Shown here piece after piece: positions 44,700 to 53,721 of a stretch of DNA of 64,000 nucleotides. This stretch comes from an uncultured Bacteroidales bacterium. GTDB taxonomy: Bacteria; Bacteroidota; Bacteroidia; Bacteroidales; ML635J-15. Every line of letters starts with the position of its first letter. Position 1 is the first letter of the stretch. The position numbers and the translations under genes were made by a program. The notes beneath the pieces are model-generated. The model had not been told where the DNA came from and did not search any database. It worked only from the letters and a program-made list of their open reading frames with translations. The stretch spans positions 1 through 64,000 of the forward strand of contig CALDKB010000036.1 in assembly GCA_937899245.1 (NCBI GenBank). Direction: 5' to 3'.

Positions 44700-44770
44700 A
44701 TATAAAAAACTGATTTTCAAACATAATGTGCAATCACAATAAACATGGTTTTTCGTCGTTATAAAAAAAC

Positions 44771-44801
44771 TTTGTCATGCGACCAAAAAGTTTTATCTTC
44801 G
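44771..44801 (+). promoter_or_regulatory. guaB promoter (TTTG ... TATCTTCG)
   Basis: A -33 element TTTG (44771-44774) is 19 bases upstream of a TATCTTCG box (44794-44801), one mismatch from TAnnTTTG. It lies 25 bases before the guaB ATG. Confidence 0.58.
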
Positions 44802-44826
44802 CGCCTAAATTTATATAAGTATACCA

Positions 44827-46305
44827 ATGGCAACAAACAGCAAAATCATTATGGATGGACTAACATTCGATGATGTCCTTTTAATTCCAGCCTATTCGGA
44901 AATAATTCCGGCATTTGTAAACCTTGAATCATATTTTTCAAGAAATATTAAGATTAACACACCTATTGTTTCGGCGGCTATGGATACCGTAACCGACAGC
45001 CGAATGGCAATTGCAATGGCTCGTCAGGGTGGAATCGGAGTTATTCACAAGAACATGCCAATCGACATTCAGGCACGTCATGTCAGTCAGGTTAAGCGCG
45101 CCGAAAACGCAATGATCCTTAATCCGGTGACAATAAACGTAGAAAGCAATGTTGGTGATGCAAAAAAAATAATGACAGAATACAATATCGGCGGTTTGCC
45201 GGTAGTTGACAACGAAGGACATCTCTGCGGCATTCTTACGAGTCGCGACATGCGTTTCCAGGACGATGTTCACAAGCCTATCAGAGAAATCATGACTCCG
45301 GCAGAGATGCTTATCACAGCAAAGCAAAACACAAAGCTTGACCAAGCAAAGGAAATTTTCAAGAATCACAGAATTGAAAAGTTGCCGGTTGTTGACAAGG
45401 ACAACAAGCTGGTAGGACTTATCACATACAAGGACATTACAAAGGCAAGCGACAGTCCATTTTCATGCAAGGACAGCCACGGCCGTCTACGCGTAGCTGC
45501 CGCAGTAGGCATTACTGGCGACTCGATGGACCGCATGGAAGCATTGGTAGCCGCTGGTGCAGATGCTCTTGTTATCGACACAGCACACGGTCATACAAAA
45601 AGTGTAAATGAAGTTCTAAAGGCAGCAAGAAAGAGATTTGCAGATATCGATCTTGTTGTCGGCAACGTAGCCACTGCCGAAGCCGCAAAACTTCTTGTCA
45701 AGAATGGCGCCGACGGTGTAAAGGTTGGTATTGGTCCTGGTTCAATATGCACTACAAGAATTGTTGCCGGAATCGGAGTTCCTCAGCTGACAGCAATCAT
45801 GAACGTATGCGAAGGTATTAAGGGTTCGGGCGTTCCTGTCATTGCCGATGGCGGAATCCGCTACTCGGGCGATATCGTCAAGGCAATTGCCGCCGGAGCA
45901 TCTTCCATTATGGCAGGTGGACTTTTCGCCGGAACAGAAGAAGCCCCTGGTTCAACAATCATATACAACGGGCGTAAATTCAAGGAGTACAGGGGAATGG
46001 GCTCCCTCGAAGCAATGCAGCTGGGTTCAAAAGACCGCTACTTCCAAGATATGGAAGACGACGTCAAGAAACTTGTTCCGGAAGGAATTTCTGGACGAGT
46101 TCCTTACAAGGGCACACTCAACGAAGTAATATACCAGCTTATCGGCGGACTGAAAGCCGGTATGGGATACTGCGGAGCTAAGAATATTGAAGAATTGCAC
46201 GAAAAAGCACAGTTCGTAAGAATTACCGCTAACGGTGTTGTCGAAAACCATCCGCACGATATCACAATCACAAGGGAAGCTCCTAACTATTCAAGAAACC
46301 AATAA
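44827..46305 (+). CDS. inosine-5'-monophosphate dehydrogenase GuaB
   Basis: 492 residues. Rate-limiting step to GMP. GLTFDDVLLIPAYS at the start, two CBS domains (about 95-205), and the active loop GIGPGSICTTRIVAG with Cys308. The flap EGISGRVPYKGTL is present. Starts a rightward unit with three folding-factor genes. Confidence 0.97.
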   Translation: MATNSKIIMDGLTFDDVLLIPAYSEIIPAFVNLESYFSRNIKINTPIVSAAMDTVTDSRMAIAMARQGGIGVIHKNMPIDIQARHVSQVKRAENAMILNPVTINVESNVGDAKKIMTEYNIGGLPVVDNEGHLCGILTSRDMRFQDDVHKPIREIMTPAEMLITAKQNTKLDQAKEIFKNHRIEKLPVVDKDNKLVGLITYKDITKASDSPFSCKDSHGRLRVAAAVGITGDSMDRMEALVAAGADALVIDTAHGHTKSVNEVLKAARKRFADIDLVVGNVATAEAAKLLVKNGADGVKVGIGPGSICTTRIVAGIGVPQLTAIMNVCEGIKGSGVPVIADGGIRYSGDIVKAIAAGASSIMAGGLFAGTEEAPGSTIIYNGRKFKEYRGMGSLEAMQLGSKDRYFQDMEDDVKKLVPEGISGRVPYKGTLNEVIYQLIGGLKAGMGYCGAKNIEELHEKAQFVRITANGVVENHPHDITITREAPNYSRNQ

Positions 46306-46316
46306 TTATATTTGCA

Positions 46317-48290
46317 ATGAAAAAAATACTTCTTCCTGTTGCATTTATGCTTTTTGCAACGGTAATGTTCGCCCAGAATCATACGATTCTCGAGATTGAT
46401 GACGAAAAAATAGATGCTGAAGAATTCAAGCACATCTTCAGTAAGAATTCTCAAAAAAATGACAACATTACCCGCAAGGACATTGAAGAATATATGGACC
46501 TTTTCGTAAACTTCAAGTTGAAAGTTCACGAGGGGCAGGCACAAGGTCTTGATACCTCACGGGAATTCAGGCAAGAAATTCTCGGCTACAGGAAACAGCT
46601 CGCACAACCATATCTAAGCGACAAGAGCATAGAAGACGAACTGATCAGGGAAGCATACGACAGAATGTGCTACGACATTGAAGTGAGCCACATCCTCATT
46701 ACCGTCAACAGCAATGCATCTCAAGAAGACACCATAAAGGCGTGGAACAAGATTAATGCAATCTACAAGAGAGCACTCAAGGGCGAAGACTTTGCCAAAC
46801 TGGCCGAAGAAAACTCGGAAGACCCGTCAGCAGTAAAAAATCATGGATATTTAGGATATTGCACTGTCTTTGGCCTTGTATACGACTTTGAAACGGTAAT
46901 GTACAACACCAAGCCAGGTGAAATTTCAGCACCGTTCAGAACCAGATATGGATATCATATCATAAAGGTTCACGACAAACGTCCAGCAAAAGGCAAATAC
47001 AAAGTAGCACACATTATGGTTGTTTCGCCGAAAGACGCAACAGAAGAACAGAAAATAGAAGCAAAAAACACAATCGAAAGCGTATACCAGCAACTAAAAT
47101 CGGGTGCCGACTTCGCTGAAATGGCCGACCAGTACAGCGCCGACAGGAAAACAGCTGTCAATGGTGGTGAAATTGGCTGGATAACCGTGGGCGGCAGAAT
47201 GATACGTGAATTCGAAACCGCAACTTTTAACCTCAAGAAAGTTGGTGATATCTCCGATATCGTTACAACTAACTACGGATACCACATCATCAAGCTCCTC
47301 GAAATAGAAGGCATAAAACCATTTGAAGAGTGCAAGGCGGAAATAAAGACAAAGGTTAATAACAACATGAGATCCACAAAAGGTCGCGAAGCCGTTATTG
47401 CAAACCTACGAAAAGAATACAAAATTAAGGACACGCCAAAGAAAGTAGCTCCGTTCTACAAGTATGTCACCGACTCTATTTTTGCCGGCACATGGTCTAT
47501 CGACTCAACCTTAAAATTAGACAAGACTATATTTGCAATTAAAGACAACACTTATACCGAAAGTGACTTCCTGAAGTTTTTCATGAAACACAACCACAAG
47601 CAGCCTCCTGTAGACATTAAGATGCTTGTCAACAACGCATACAAGGATTTCTGCGACAAGAAAATCATTGAATACGAGGAAAATCATCTCGAAGAAAAAT
47701 ATCCGTCGTTCAAATACTTAATGAAGGAATACCATGACGGAATCTTATTGTTCTCACTTACCAACAATGCCGTATGGAGCAAAGCGATTGCCGACACAAC
47801 CGGACTGGAAAAGTTTTATGAGCAGAACAAGGATTCATACAAATGGGGATATCGCTACGAGGTTAAAAGTTACAAATGCAAGGACGCAAATGTTGCCGCC
47901 GAACTAGTTAAGGCTCTAAGCAATAATATCGACGACACATTGGCAATCAAGAACCAGAATGCCAAGGAAGCAAATTCCATAACAGAAAGCGAAACCGCTT
48001 TCAGCGAAAAAGGCCAAAGCCTGTTTGTCGACAATGCAATCAGGGAAAGCGGCGTTAACGAAACTGATGGACTTGTAAAGGTATATGCCTCGAGCAACAA
48101 CACGGTTACATCCGTTAAAGTTGTAGGACCAACCACAAAGCTATTCGGCGAGATAAAGGGCGTAATCACAGCCGCATATCAAGATTTTCTTGAAAAGCAG
48201 TGGATAGATGATTTGCACAAGAAGTATAAGGTTACAATCCACGACGAACTATACGACCAGATTGTAAAGGATCTTTCCGAAAACGAATAA
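46317..48290 (+). CDS. periplasmic parvulin-type peptidyl-prolyl isomerase
   Basis: 657 residues. A signal peptide ends at VMFAQ. An N-terminal SurA-like helical region precedes two parvulin domains: one with EVSHILI and GYHIIKVHDK (about 121-225) and one with KVAHIMVVSP and GYHIIKLLEI (about 228-335). The last 300 residues are helical with no recognised domain. A role in outer-membrane protein folding is inferred. Starts 11 bases after guaB and ends overlapping the next gene by one base. Confidence 0.9.
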   Translation: MKKILLPVAFMLFATVMFAQNHTILEIDDEKIDAEEFKHIFSKNSQKNDNITRKDIEEYMDLFVNFKLKVHEGQAQGLDTSREFRQEILGYRKQLAQPYLSDKSIEDELIREAYDRMCYDIEVSHILITVNSNASQEDTIKAWNKINAIYKRALKGEDFAKLAEENSEDPSAVKNHGYLGYCTVFGLVYDFETVMYNTKPGEISAPFRTRYGYHIIKVHDKRPAKGKYKVAHIMVVSPKDATEEQKIEAKNTIESVYQQLKSGADFAEMADQYSADRKTAVNGGEIGWITVGGRMIREFETATFNLKKVGDISDIVTTNYGYHIIKLLEIEGIKPFEECKAEIKTKVNNNMRSTKGREAVIANLRKEYKIKDTPKKVAPFYKYVTDSIFAGTWSIDSTLKLDKTIFAIKDNTYTESDFLKFFMKHNHKQPPVDIKMLVNNAYKDFCDKKIIEYEENHLEEKYPSFKYLMKEYHDGILLFSLTNNAVWSKAIADTTGLEKFYEQNKDSYKWGYRYEVKSYKCKDANVAAELVKALSNNIDDTLAIKNQNAKEANSITESETAFSEKGQSLFVDNAIRESGVNETDGLVKVYASSNNTVTSVKVVGPTTKLFGEIKGVITAAYQDFLEKQWIDDLHKKYKVTIHDELYDQIVKDLSENE

Positions 48291-49141
48291 TGATGAAGAT
48301 TAGGCTTGTCGTCGGCATTTTTTTGACATGTTCCGTTCTGTGGTCATGTACCAAAGAGGAAACGCCAGTACAGGAAAAGATTATTGCGAGCATCGACAAT
48401 AATGTGCTAACCGAAACCGAGCTCAAGAATGCCATATATCCTTATGCAAACAGCAAGGACAGCGCTAAATATGCCAATGAATATATCGACAACTGGCTGT
48501 CAGAAAAGATTATGCTTCGCGAAGCCGAAAGACTGCTTACCGACACAGCCGAAATAGCGGACAAAATCGAAAACTACAGATGCCAGCTATATGTACACGA
48601 ATATTGCGAAAAGTATATTTATAGCAACGTAAACATGACGGTTACCGAGAAGGAAATCAACGAATATTACGACACGCATCTAAACGATTATGTAATTAAT
48701 ACGACTTATGTCAAAGCCCATTACATTACAATCTCGCCCAAAATCATTTCATATTACACATTTCTTGAGAAGCTAAGAGATACCGACCTTGATAGCGAGA
48801 ACGAACTAAACGACTTCTGCTCTTCCGGCGACAGGACTGCATATTTCTTTAAGGACTGGATTGAAATAAACGACTTTATCAAGGTCATCAATTATCCGGG
48901 AAATATAGCCCCCGAGGAACTGAAATACAAGAACACCCTCGACTATATCCACGATACGCTAAGATACCTTGTCAAAATTGACGACTATATTGTTCCTGGC
49001 GACCTACTTCCAATAGAGCTAGCCAAATCAAAAATCATCCAGATTATTATGAACAAACGTAAACACGACAAATACAAGCAAGCCAAAGAAGACCTTCTTA
49101 GCAAATTCAAACAAGACAACATTTATATTGACAAACAATAA
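48290..49141 (+). CDS. SurA-like lipoprotein without clear parvulin domain
   Basis: 283 residues with lipobox VLWSC (Cys about 20). The sequence after it, IIASIDNNVLTETELKNAI, is the N-terminal SurA chaperone pattern, then helices continue through LSEKIMLREAERL. The parvulin core motif is not clear, so this may be a chaperone-only relative. Sandwiched between two parvulin isomerases and sharing overlaps, it is probably part of a periplasmic folding set. Confidence 0.78.
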   Translation: MMKIRLVVGIFLTCSVLWSCTKEETPVQEKIIASIDNNVLTETELKNAIYPYANSKDSAKYANEYIDNWLSEKIMLREAERLLTDTAEIADKIENYRCQLYVHEYCEKYIYSNVNMTVTEKEINEYYDTHLNDYVINTTYVKAHYITISPKIISYYTFLEKLRDTDLDSENELNDFCSSGDRTAYFFKDWIEINDFIKVINYPGNIAPEELKYKNTLDYIHDTLRYLVKIDDYIVPGDLLPIELAKSKIIQIIMNKRKHDKYKQAKEDLLSKFKQDNIYIDKQ

Positions 49142-49144
49142 ATT

Positions 49145-50485
49145 ATGGTTAAACGAATTATTATTGGCATAGTATTAGTCCTTGTATGCCCCAACATATT
49201 TTCACAAGATGTTATCGATAAGATTGTCGGCATTGTCGGCAATGAAATCATCATGAAGTCCGACATCGAGAATCAGTACATTCAAATGGCAAGCCAGCAA
49301 ATGGACCTAAATGAAAATACTCGTTGCGAAATTCTTGAGGACATGATGTTTCAAAAGCTTCTCTACGTGCAGGCCAAAAAGGACAGCATTGAAGTAACGC
49401 CAAAGGAAGTTGAAAGCGAACTGGACAGACGTCTTAGCGTTTTCATCAACCAGATTGGTTCGGAGGAAAAACTGGAAGAATATTTCGGCAAGACAATAAA
49501 ATCCATAAAGGATGACTTAAGAAGCACTATCGAGGAGCAAATGATGTCGCAAAAGGTGCAACAGAAGATTATTGGCGACACGAAAGTAACTCCTTCCGAA
49601 GTTAAGCGTTACTTCGAAGCACTACCAGCCGACAGCATTCCAACAATCGAATCATATTTTGAGCTTTCTGAAATCGTTATAAAGCCGGAAGTTACAAAGG
49701 ACGACAAGGACAAGATAATTGCCGAGCTAAACAAAATTCGCGAAAGAATCATTAACGGAGAAAGTTTTGCGACAATGGCCGTACTATATTCCGAAGACCC
49801 AGGGTCTGCAATGAAAGGCGGCGAACTTGGTTTTGTCAGCAAAAACGACCTCGTTCCAGAATTCTCTCAGGTTGCCTTCAATCTAACAAGTCCTATCGAC
49901 GTATCACAGGTTGTTGAAACCGAATATGGATTCCACATCATACAGATGATTGAGAAAAAAGGCAACATGATGAACTTCAGGCATATCCTTATGAAACCGA
50001 AGGTTAGTACCTCCGCGCTCGAAGAAGCCGACAAAAAAGCAACAATGGTTTACAATCTGCTGCAATCCGACTCCATAAGTTTCGAAGAGGCAGTCAAGCA
50101 ATACAGCAACGCCGACAGCAAGGTATCAGACGGAAAGGTTACAAACCCATACTACGGCGACTCGCACATGACCAACGACTTTATCGACCCGTACACAAAA
50201 ATGGCTATCTCCTCGCTAAAAGAAGGCGAATACACGAAGCCTTTCCTTTCGGCCGACAATAAAGGCACACGTGTGATTAAGATTATTCGTCTTGACCTAA
50301 ACGTTAAGGAGCACAAGGCAAATATGAAGGACGACTACCAGACTATACAGACATACGCCCTTAACGACAAGAACAGCAAGCTAATCGACGAATGGGTTAA
50401 GGATAAGGTTCAGAGCGTATTCATTAAAGTCGACGACGAATACAAGGACTGCACCTTCAATGTTGACTGCTGGTTGAAAAGATAA
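49145..50485 (+). CDS. SurA-like periplasmic chaperone/isomerase
   Basis: 446 residues. A signal peptide ends near PNIFSQD. The SurA N-domain reads VDKIVGIVGNEIIMKSDIENQY-like (VIDKIVGIVGNEIIM). Two parvulin units follow: FELSEIVIKP to YGFHIIQMIEK (about 172-277) and MNFRHILMKP to the end of the second unit (about 280-370). Guides outer membrane proteins through the periplasm. Last gene of the guaB unit; four bases from its neighbour. Confidence 0.92.
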   Translation: MVKRIIIGIVLVLVCPNIFSQDVIDKIVGIVGNEIIMKSDIENQYIQMASQQMDLNENTRCEILEDMMFQKLLYVQAKKDSIEVTPKEVESELDRRLSVFINQIGSEEKLEEYFGKTIKSIKDDLRSTIEEQMMSQKVQQKIIGDTKVTPSEVKRYFEALPADSIPTIESYFELSEIVIKPEVTKDDKDKIIAELNKIRERIINGESFATMAVLYSEDPGSAMKGGELGFVSKNDLVPEFSQVAFNLTSPIDVSQVVETEYGFHIIQMIEKKGNMMNFRHILMKPKVSTSALEEADKKATMVYNLLQSDSISFEEAVKQYSNADSKVSDGKVTNPYYGDSHMTNDFIDPYTKMAISSLKEGEYTKPFLSADNKGTRVIKIIRLDLNVKEHKANMKDDYQTIQTYALNDKNSKLIDEWVKDKVQSVFIKVDDEYKDCTFNVDCWLKR

Positions 50486-50543
50486 GCAAGAACACGGGAT
50501 CGGCCTACGTAGAAAACAGGAAACAAGAAACAATTAAATTAAT

Positions 50544-51002
50544 ATGAAAATAGCAAAAATTAAGACTGAAGTTGGCACGATGAAAGTAAATTTCTACTTT
50601 AATGACGCGCCAAACACAGTTGCAAACTTTATAAAGCTTGCCGAAGATGGATTTTATAACGGATTGCGATTCCACCGTGTAATTCCCGAATTTGTTGTTC
50701 AGGGCGGCTGTCCGTTTTCGCGTAATATTGGCGACAGACGTGTAGGCACTGGCGGACCAGGTTATAAAATCAAATGCGAACTCAACGGCGGAAACCAATA
50801 CCACGACCGTGGCGTCATGTCGATGGCTCATGCAGGAAGAGACACCGGTGGCTCTCAGTTCTTCATTTGCTTGTCACGGGAATATACAGCTCACCTCGAC
50901 CGCCAGCACACTTGCTTTGGCAAGGTTGTCGAAGGGTTGGATGTCCTCGACAAAATCCGTCAGGGTTGCTTGATTGAAGAGATTAAAATTGAGGAAGAAT
51001 AA
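50544..51002 (+). CDS. cyclophilin-type peptidyl-prolyl isomerase
   Basis: 152 residues, no signal peptide, so cytoplasmic. FHRVIPEFVVQGGCPF, GPGYKIKCE, GVMSMAHAGRDTGGSQFFIC and HTCFGKVVEGLDVLDKI are the cyclophilin signatures; the catalytic Arg in FHRVI is present. The fourth isomerase in the stretch; 58 bases separate it from the surA gene. Confidence 0.95.
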   Translation: MKIAKIKTEVGTMKVNFYFNDAPNTVANFIKLAEDGFYNGLRFHRVIPEFVVQGGCPFSRNIGDRRVGTGGPGYKIKCELNGGNQYHDRGVMSMAHAGRDTGGSQFFICLSREYTAHLDRQHTCFGKVVEGLDVLDKIRQGCLIEEIKIEEE

Positions 51003-51021
51003 TTCATAAATCTGCATAAGA

Positions 51022-51051
51022 AAAGGGGATGCTTGAATAAGCATCCCCTTT
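51022..51051. terminator. bidirectional terminator between convergent genes
   Basis: Perfect 13-base arms (AAAGGGGATGCTT with its complement) around the loop GAAT. A residues flank one side and TTTGTGTTT the other. It sits between the cyclophilin and the leftward Nfu gene. Confidence 0.85.
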
Positions 51052-51072
51052 GTGTTTCTTGCTATATACGAA

Positions 51073-51303
51073 TTAAATAGCAACCACTTCCTTTACCTGT
51101 GGAACATCGGTCTTAAGTTTGTCCTCAACACCGAGCTTCAGTGTTTGGATTCTGTACGGACAAGAACCGCAAGCGCCCTGCAATTTTACCTTTACAGTAA
51201 AATCAGATGTAACTTCTATAAGTTCAATGTCGCCACCATCTTCCTGGAGGAATGGCTTTATTTCGGCTATTGACTTTTCAATCTTCTTGATTATTTCTTC
51301 CAT
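51073..51303 (-). CDS. NifU C-terminal domain (Nfu) protein
   Basis: 76 residues, only the Nfu domain: EEIIKKIEKSIAEIKPFLQEDGGDIEL, then ACGSCP with the CxxC cluster ligand, and a closing QTLKLGVEDKLK helix. Iron-sulfur carrier. Followed in the transcriptional direction by no related gene, and preceded by Mrp 25 bases upstream, an appropriate Fe-S pairing. Confidence 0.93.
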   Translation of the reverse strand: MEEIIKKIEKSIAEIKPFLQEDGGDIELIEVTSDFTVKVKLQGACGSCPYRIQTLKLGVEDKLKTDVPQVKEVVAI

Positions 51304-51328
51304 CGTCTTGCAAATTTATTGTGAATAA

Positions 51329-52423
51329 TTACTTGGTTTCAACAGTTTTTGTCGGGGGCAATGTTGCATTTCGCATATCTACCGCCTTTACGAAATTTTC
51401 GGCCAAATTGGCGAATGTCTGACCAACAATGCTTTCGTACTTCATTGCAGCAGGCATTCCAGCATCGCCACTGTCACAAATAGACTTTACGATAGGAATC
51501 TGACCCAACAACTCGCAATTTACGGCCTTTGCAAGTTCCACACCACCATCCTTGCCAAACAGATAGTACTTGTTTTCTGGCAGTTCGGCAGGAGTAAACC
51601 ACGACATATTTTCAACGATTCCCAAAATCGGAACATTGATAGAATCGGTTCTGAACAGAGAAATAGCCTTGCGTGCATCGGCAATAGCTACTTGCTGAGG
51701 AGTGCAAACAACCACTACACCTGTTACCGGAACTGTCTGTACCAAAGTCAAATGAATATCGCCGGTTCCTGGAGGCATATCGAAAAGCAGGTAGTCGAGT
51801 TCGCCCCACTTTGCATTCTGAATAAACTGACGCATTACGCCGGCAGCCATAGGGCCACGCCATATTGCAGCCTTTCCAGGGTCAACAAAGTAACCTACCG
51901 ACAATAACTTTACGCCATACTGTTCAATCGGGATAATTATTTCGCGACCTTCGTCGTCGGTCTCCCCCATCGGCTGAACATCTTCCGTGGCGAACATCTT
52001 TGGTACGCTAGGGCCAAAAATATCAGCGTCAATCAAACCAACTTTATAACCTTGCTGCGCCAACGAAATGGCAAGATTTACAGCAACAGTCGATTTGCCG
52101 ACACCACCTTTTCCTCCGGCCACAGCAACAATGTTCTTAACATTTGCGATACCGCAATCCGCCGGTTTTACCTTTGTCTCCTTCGGTTTTGTCTTTGTTG
52201 TTATGCTTACTGCAATGTTTTCGAATTTTGCTTCAATGGCGGCCTTTACCTCCTGCTTAACAGAATTCATGAACGGATCGGTTGCCTTTGGAAACATTAG
52301 AGTTATGTTTACACCATGACAACTTGAGCTAACATCGCCAACCATTCCCTCTTCCTCAAGGCTTTTGCCTGTTACCGGATAGCAAACTCCTTTTAAGGCT
52401 TCAAGTATATCTTCTCTATTCAT
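51329..52423 (-). CDS. Mrp/ApbC iron-sulfur carrier ATPase
   Basis: 364 residues from the ATG at 52423, chosen because the upstream start at 52447 falls in the promoter. An N-terminal MIP18-like domain (about 1-90) precedes the deviant Walker A VAGGKGGVGKSTVAVNLA, then DADIFGPSVPKMF, LLFDMPPGTGDIHLTL and a CxxC-like region is not clear near the end. Assembles or delivers Fe-S clusters. Operon with Nfu. Confidence 0.93.
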   Translation of the reverse strand: MNREDILEALKGVCYPVTGKSLEEEGMVGDVSSSCHGVNITLMFPKATDPFMNSVKQEVKAAIEAKFENIAVSITTKTKPKETKVKPADCGIANVKNIVAVAGGKGGVGKSTVAVNLAISLAQQGYKVGLIDADIFGPSVPKMFATEDVQPMGETDDEGREIIIPIEQYGVKLLSVGYFVDPGKAAIWRGPMAAGVMRQFIQNAKWGELDYLLFDMPPGTGDIHLTLVQTVPVTGVVVVCTPQQVAIADARKAISLFRTDSINVPILGIVENMSWFTPAELPENKYYLFGKDGGVELAKAVNCELLGQIPIVKSICDSGDAGMPAAMKYESIVGQTFANLAENFVKAVDMRNATLPPTKTVETK

Positions 52424-52444
52424 TACGTTTGTTTTTAAGGAATG

Positions 52445-52452
52445 CAAATTTA
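52445..52452 (-). promoter_or_regulatory. promoter -7 box (TAAATTTG) of the Mrp-Nfu unit
   Basis: The minus strand reads TAAATTTG 21 bases before the ATG at 52423. Confidence 0.6.
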
Positions 52453-52536
52453 CATATTAAAAGTTGGAACACAAAATAATGTTGAAAGATGCCGATATTC
52501 TTCAGGCAAAAACAAACTTATTATATTTCTCTGGGA

Positions 52537-53067
52537 TTATTCCAGGTACAAGTCTATTAGACCTTCCGGAGCTTCTATATAAACCTCCTGCTTGTCATCG
52601 TTGATATCGACGACTATTTCTTCAGTATATGGGATTATTATCGTCTTGCCGTTGAAAACTGTTTCAAAAACTGGATTTCCGGGAATCAAGTTAAAATCGG
52701 CAATCTCCCCTATGAAACCGCGCTTTGCATCAAAAACCTTATAGCCAATGAGGTCGAGTTCCTCATCGTAATCATCGTCGGCAGGAATATCATCATCAAA
52801 AACCAAAACCTTGCATCCTACGAATTTTTCGGCTTTTTCGCTGCTGTCGATATATTTGAATTTTGTTGCGGTGTATCCGCCCGAGTTTCTGTAGTCCTCT
52901 ACAAAAAAAGGAACCGGTAATCCTTCGATAAGAAGGAATACCGGTATTTCTTCGTCAAGCAGGGATTCCGAAAAATCGTCGTTGAACTTTAGGCTTAAGT
53001 GACCGTTCAGTCCGTGAACCTTTGCGACTTGCGCTATTTCGGTTAGTTCCCTGTCGTCAAATAGCAT
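52537..53067 (-). CDS. 16S rRNA processing protein RimM
   Basis: 176 residues from the ATG at 53067; a longer frame to 53262 overlaps rpsP and is rejected. LTEIAQVAKVHGLNGHLSLKF opens the RimM domain, followed by a PRC-barrel part (LIGYKVFDAKRGFIGEI, IPYTEEIVVDINDDKQEVYIE). Assists 30S maturation. Four bases after rpsP. Confidence 0.9.
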   Translation of the reverse strand: MLFDDRELTEIAQVAKVHGLNGHLSLKFNDDFSESLLDEEIPVFLLIEGLPVPFFVEDYRNSGGYTATKFKYIDSSEKAEKFVGCKVLVFDDDIPADDDYDEELDLIGYKVFDAKRGFIGEIADFNLIPGNPVFETVFNGKTIIIPYTEEIVVDINDDKQEVYIEAPEGLIDLYLE

Positions 53068-53071
53068 AAAA

Positions 53072-53617
53072 CTATTCTGCTGGAGTTTCAGCTGGAGCTT
53101 CTTCTGCGTTTTCTGCTTCTTCAGCTTCCTTTGCTGCTGCTTCGGCTGCTGCCATAGCTTCAGCGCGCTTCTTTGCGATAGCTTCTGCTCTTTGTTCCTT
53201 AACTTTGGTTTCAGCTTCAAGTCTTGCCTTTGCGTCAGCACGTCTAGCTGCTTCGAGGTCATTCTTCTTGGTGCTAACCTTTACGTTCTTTTCTTCCAAC
53301 CATGCATTGAAACGTCTTTCTGCTTCAGCTTCGTTGAAAGCACCCTTCTTTACACCATCCAACAAGTGTTTCTTCATCAAAACACCCTTGTAAGACAAGA
53401 TTCTTCTTACAGTTTCGGTTGGCTGAGCACCCTTCTGGAGCCATGCTAATGCAGAATCGAAGTTCAAATCGATTGTTGCAGGATTTGTCATCGGATTGTA
53501 AGTTCCGAGTTTTTCAATAAATCTACCATCACGTGGTGATCTGCTGTCGGCAACGATAATGTGATAGAAAGCTCTTGCTTTACGACCGTGCCTTGAAAGT
53601 CTTAATTTTACTGACAT
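53072..53617 (-). CDS. 30S ribosomal protein S16 RpsP
   Basis: 181 residues. The first 80 form S16 (MSVKLRLSRHGRKARAFYHIIVADSRSPRDG). From about residue 105 the protein is a low-complexity Ala/Glu/Lys/Arg helix ending in EEAPAETPAE. This tail doubles the usual 80-90 residue length, a trait I know from Bacteroidetes S16. It is followed by rimM in the normal order. Confidence 0.95.
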   Translation of the reverse strand: MSVKLRLSRHGRKARAFYHIIVADSRSPRDGRFIEKLGTYNPMTNPATIDLNFDSALAWLQKGAQPTETVRRILSYKGVLMKKHLLDGVKKGAFNEAEAERRFNAWLEEKNVKVSTKKNDLEAARRADAKARLEAETKVKEQRAEAIAKKRAEAMAAAEAAAKEAEEAENAEEAPAETPAE

Positions 53618-53647
53618 AAATTAAATTTTAAATAAATTAATAAATCC

Positions 53648-53664
53648 CCGGTTACCCGAACCGG
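53648..53664 (-). promoter_or_regulatory. hairpin at the start of the rpsP leader
   Basis: CCGGTT and AACCGG pair around a five-base loop, just downstream of the -7 box, so the transcript would begin with this stem. It may protect the 5' end or regulate translation; the role is inference. Confidence 0.4.
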
Positions 53665-53668
53665 ACCG

Positions 53669-53676
53669 CAAAAGTA
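53669..53676 (-). promoter_or_regulatory. promoter -7 box (TACTTTTG) of rpsP-rimM
   Basis: The minus strand reads TACTTTTG 51 bases before the rpsP ATG. Confidence 0.65.
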
Positions 53677-53721
53677 CTACTTTTTTTTGATTGTGAAACA
53701 ATTAAAGAAATCTTTTTTAAC

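Noticed and set aside
53068..53262. Extended N-terminus for RimM rich in Gln and Lys
   Set aside because: It overlaps the coding tail of rpsP in another frame; RimM homology begins at the ATG at 53067.
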